Below are positions 6,091 through 7,598 of a stretch of 7,598 nt of DNA, one piece after another. Position numbers and translations under genes: made by a program. The notes under the pieces were generated by a model. That model was not told the origin of the DNA, searched no databases, and was given only the letters and a program-made list of their open reading frames with translations. The stretch comes from Clostridiaceae bacterium. GTDB taxonomy: Bacteria > Bacillota > Clostridia > Saccharofermentanales > UBA5734. The stretch's first letter is position 1, and each line of letters opens with the position of its first letter. The stretch lies in the NCBI GenBank assembly GCA_012519875.1, contig JAAYPL010000181.1, positions 1 through 7,598 of the forward strand, read 5' to 3'.

Positions 6091-7598
6091 TTACCGGTTG
6101 TTCAATTCGGCGTATTGCAGCATATTGCGACACAGGTAAAAAACCAGAAGCGTTACGGCAGCATTGGCAACAGTCAAAGCTAAAAGGATCGTGAAAGTGT
6201 CGGTGATCAGGACAACCCCCAGACTGCTCAGCACGATTGCCAGTGCAATGCCGGGCAATGCCATAATTATGAGCGAAAGAAAATAAAAGAAAAACACCAG
6301 CACTTTGGTGGAAACCGTCCCGAAAACCCGTTCAACCAGGATGTTCCCGGCTGTGAAGAGAAAGGCGAAAGTGAAACGGGCTATGATACAGCCAATCAGG
6401 GTTGCCGGCTCGAGATTGTAGATCAATGCCAGGGGGATGAACAGGAGCAACGATTCGACCAGCGTGCCGGGGATGCTTTCCCGTACATTCTGCAGCAATT
6501 TGCGCAAAGATGATTCAGGCACCAGATAAATATATGGTTTGGTCAACTCCTTGCTCAGGCGACCGAGGGATACGCTGAACATCTGCAGGTAGGTGCTGAA
6601 GGCGAATATGGCCGTGACGCCGGCTTCGCGCATGAAGAAGGAAGCAACTATGGCGACAACAATGAAGATCAACGACTGTCCATTTAACAGGATGATCCGG
6701 CTGCGTCGATTCTCGATTCTGTGTTTATGATAAAAGGCTGTCGCGCCTTCGCCGCGGTTCAGGCCGACCTTGCCCAGACGTACTTTGCGCGGCGCCGCTT
6801 CGGCAATTTTACCTTCCTTCTGGGCGGTTATCGAGGAAAAATTCATCTCGGTTGTCTGTAAAACATCTTCGTAATAATCCGGTCGCGAAACAATCAGCAA
6901 TCCGACCAGTAATGCCAGAAAAAGCACGCAGGCCAGGCTGCCCAGGAGGAGCATCATCGCCGATCCGGTGGCAGCGCCCACGACAATCGAACTGATCCAG
7001 CCGACGACGGGGAAAAACCGTGTCAGCTGATGTGTGCCCAGCCAGGCAAAAACCGTGAAAAATTGATCCGTGTTCTGCAACAGATGCCACACCGCCCAGC
7101 CGGCATAAAGAGCGACCAATCCATAGAAAATCAGTTTGACCCACCGGGTGCTTTTTTCATTGGAACTGGTGAAGCTGTACAGCACCATGGCGGTCAGCTG
7201 AGCTAAAAAGACGGTCAGCGCATATCCGAACAGAATGAGAAGCAGTGTACCCAGTGAGACTCCGTAGAGTCGGCGTAACCAGAAAAACTGAAAAATCAGG
7301 AAGAGCCCGAGCAGAAGAGATGTGCCCATTTGCTGGATCAAGCCAAAAAGCAGTACGGTGCTGGAGCGAAATGGCGCGGTAAAAACAAGATTGACATCCG
7401 AAAGCTTAAACAAACTGGCGCCACTGTCAAAGCCACGCTTGGCCAGCAGAACAAACATCAGCAGATAGAGGACAAAAAGACCGGCAAACAGCTCACCTAT
7501 ATCGCGCTGAGCCGGTGCTTCCTGCGACTGTTGCCCGCCGCCCGTGACCGTGACAAGCACCAGAGCGGCCAGCATAAGCATGGTATAAATCAGCTTGC
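6091..7598 (-). CDS. Putative ABC exporter membrane subunit, 5' end cut by window
   Basis: Multi-pass inner-membrane protein resembling the putative ABC exporter family (Pfam ABC_export) of Firmicutes, expected to pair with a separate ATPase subunit; cargo unknown. Residues are counted from the ATG at 7581. There are about 12 hydrophobic spans (for example near 32-48, 76-101, 108-136, 148-167, 207-231, 302-316, 374-389, 396-412, 427-452, 463-484). The family-like 'SDVNLVFTAPF' (61-71), 'PDYYEDVL' (234-241) and 'ELTKPYIYLVPESSLRKL' (345-362) are visible. A polar, basic cytoplasmic stretch (about 232-297) divides the two membrane halves. The frame remains open upstream of 7581 to the edge (K-L-I-Y-T-M), with no ribosome site before that ATG, and family members start with a short basic segment before the first span. 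The true start therefore probably lies a few dozen codons beyond the window. The stop is TAA at 6093-6091, convergent with the flavoenzyme. No ATP-binding gene is in the window; one may lie to the right. Confidence 0.82.
   Translation of the reverse strand, partial: KLIYTMLMLAALVLVTVTGGGQQSQEAPAQRDIGELFAGLFVLYLLMFVLLAKRGFDSGASLFKLSDVNLVFTAPFRSSTVLLFGLIQQMGTSLLLGLFLIFQFFWLRRLYGVSLGTLLLILFGYALTVFLAQLTAMVLYSFTSSNEKSTRWVKLIFYGLVALYAGWAVWHLLQNTDQFFTVFAWLGTHQLTRFFPVVGWISSIVVGAATGSAMMLLLGSLACVLFLALLVGLLIVSRPDYYEDVLQTTEMNFSSITAQKEGKIAEAAPRKVRLGKVGLNRGEGATAFYHKHRIENRRSRIILLNGQSLIFIVVAIVASFFMREAGVTAIFAFSTYLQMFSVSLGRLSKELTKPYIYLVPESSLRKLLQNVRESIPGTLVESLLLFIPLALIYNLEPATLIGCIIARFTFAFLFTAGNILVERVFGTVSTKVLVFFFYFLSLIIMALPGIALAIVLSSLGVVLITDTFTILLALTVANAAVTLLVFYLCRNMLQYAELNNR

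Noticed and set aside
6809..7144. Second minus-strand frame of 111 codons inside the exporter gene
   Set aside because: It lies fully within the exporter frame, and its product shows no family features.

Overview
The window reads as chromosomal DNA from an anaerobic or facultative low-to-mid-GC Firmicute, most likely a Clostridia-type organism. This is an inference from protein resemblance (a STAND/BTAD-type regulator, a GGDEF protein with a multi-pass membrane sensor, a zinc-ribbon membrane protein, a YqjM-like flavin oxidoreductase, a putative ABC exporter) and from the purine-rich GGAGG ribosome sites. No rRNA, tRNA, mobile element or CRISPR array is visible, and the species cannot be named from the sequence.

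Layout, left to right. Bases 1-2460 (+) hold the C-terminal part of a large transcriptional regulator: winged helix of a MalT/STAND protein, TPR-like repeats, OmpR-type DNA-binding domain, BTAD domain. Its reading frame is open through the left edge, so the ATPase part should lie outside the window. After a 164-base gap with a good promoter candidate comes a membrane-bound diguanylate cyclase (2625-3707, +) with an intact active site and inhibitory site. It converges, with only 29 bases between stop codons, on a minus-strand gene (3737-4945) coding for an unusual membrane protein with two zinc ribbons and two DUF3592-like beta domains. That gene looks like two genes joined in frame, with a strong internal ribosome site at the join. 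A 137-base divergent intergenic region (4946-5082) carries a perfect TATAAT box and a 10-base direct repeat. It separates this gene from a single-domain flavin (FMN) ene-reductase-like enzyme (5083-6057, +). That enzyme converges, with a 33-base gap, on the 3' three-quarters or more of a multi-pass membrane subunit of a putative ABC exporter (6091-7598, -), cut by the right edge.

No shared pathway is evident. The two signalling genes on the left (BTAD regulator and c-di-GMP synthase) face the same way but have a promoter candidate between them, so they need not be one operon. The other genes alternate in strand and are probably independent units. I did not find a clear novel defence or mobile system. 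The most unusual items are the fused zinc-ribbon protein and the altered active site of the flavoenzyme.
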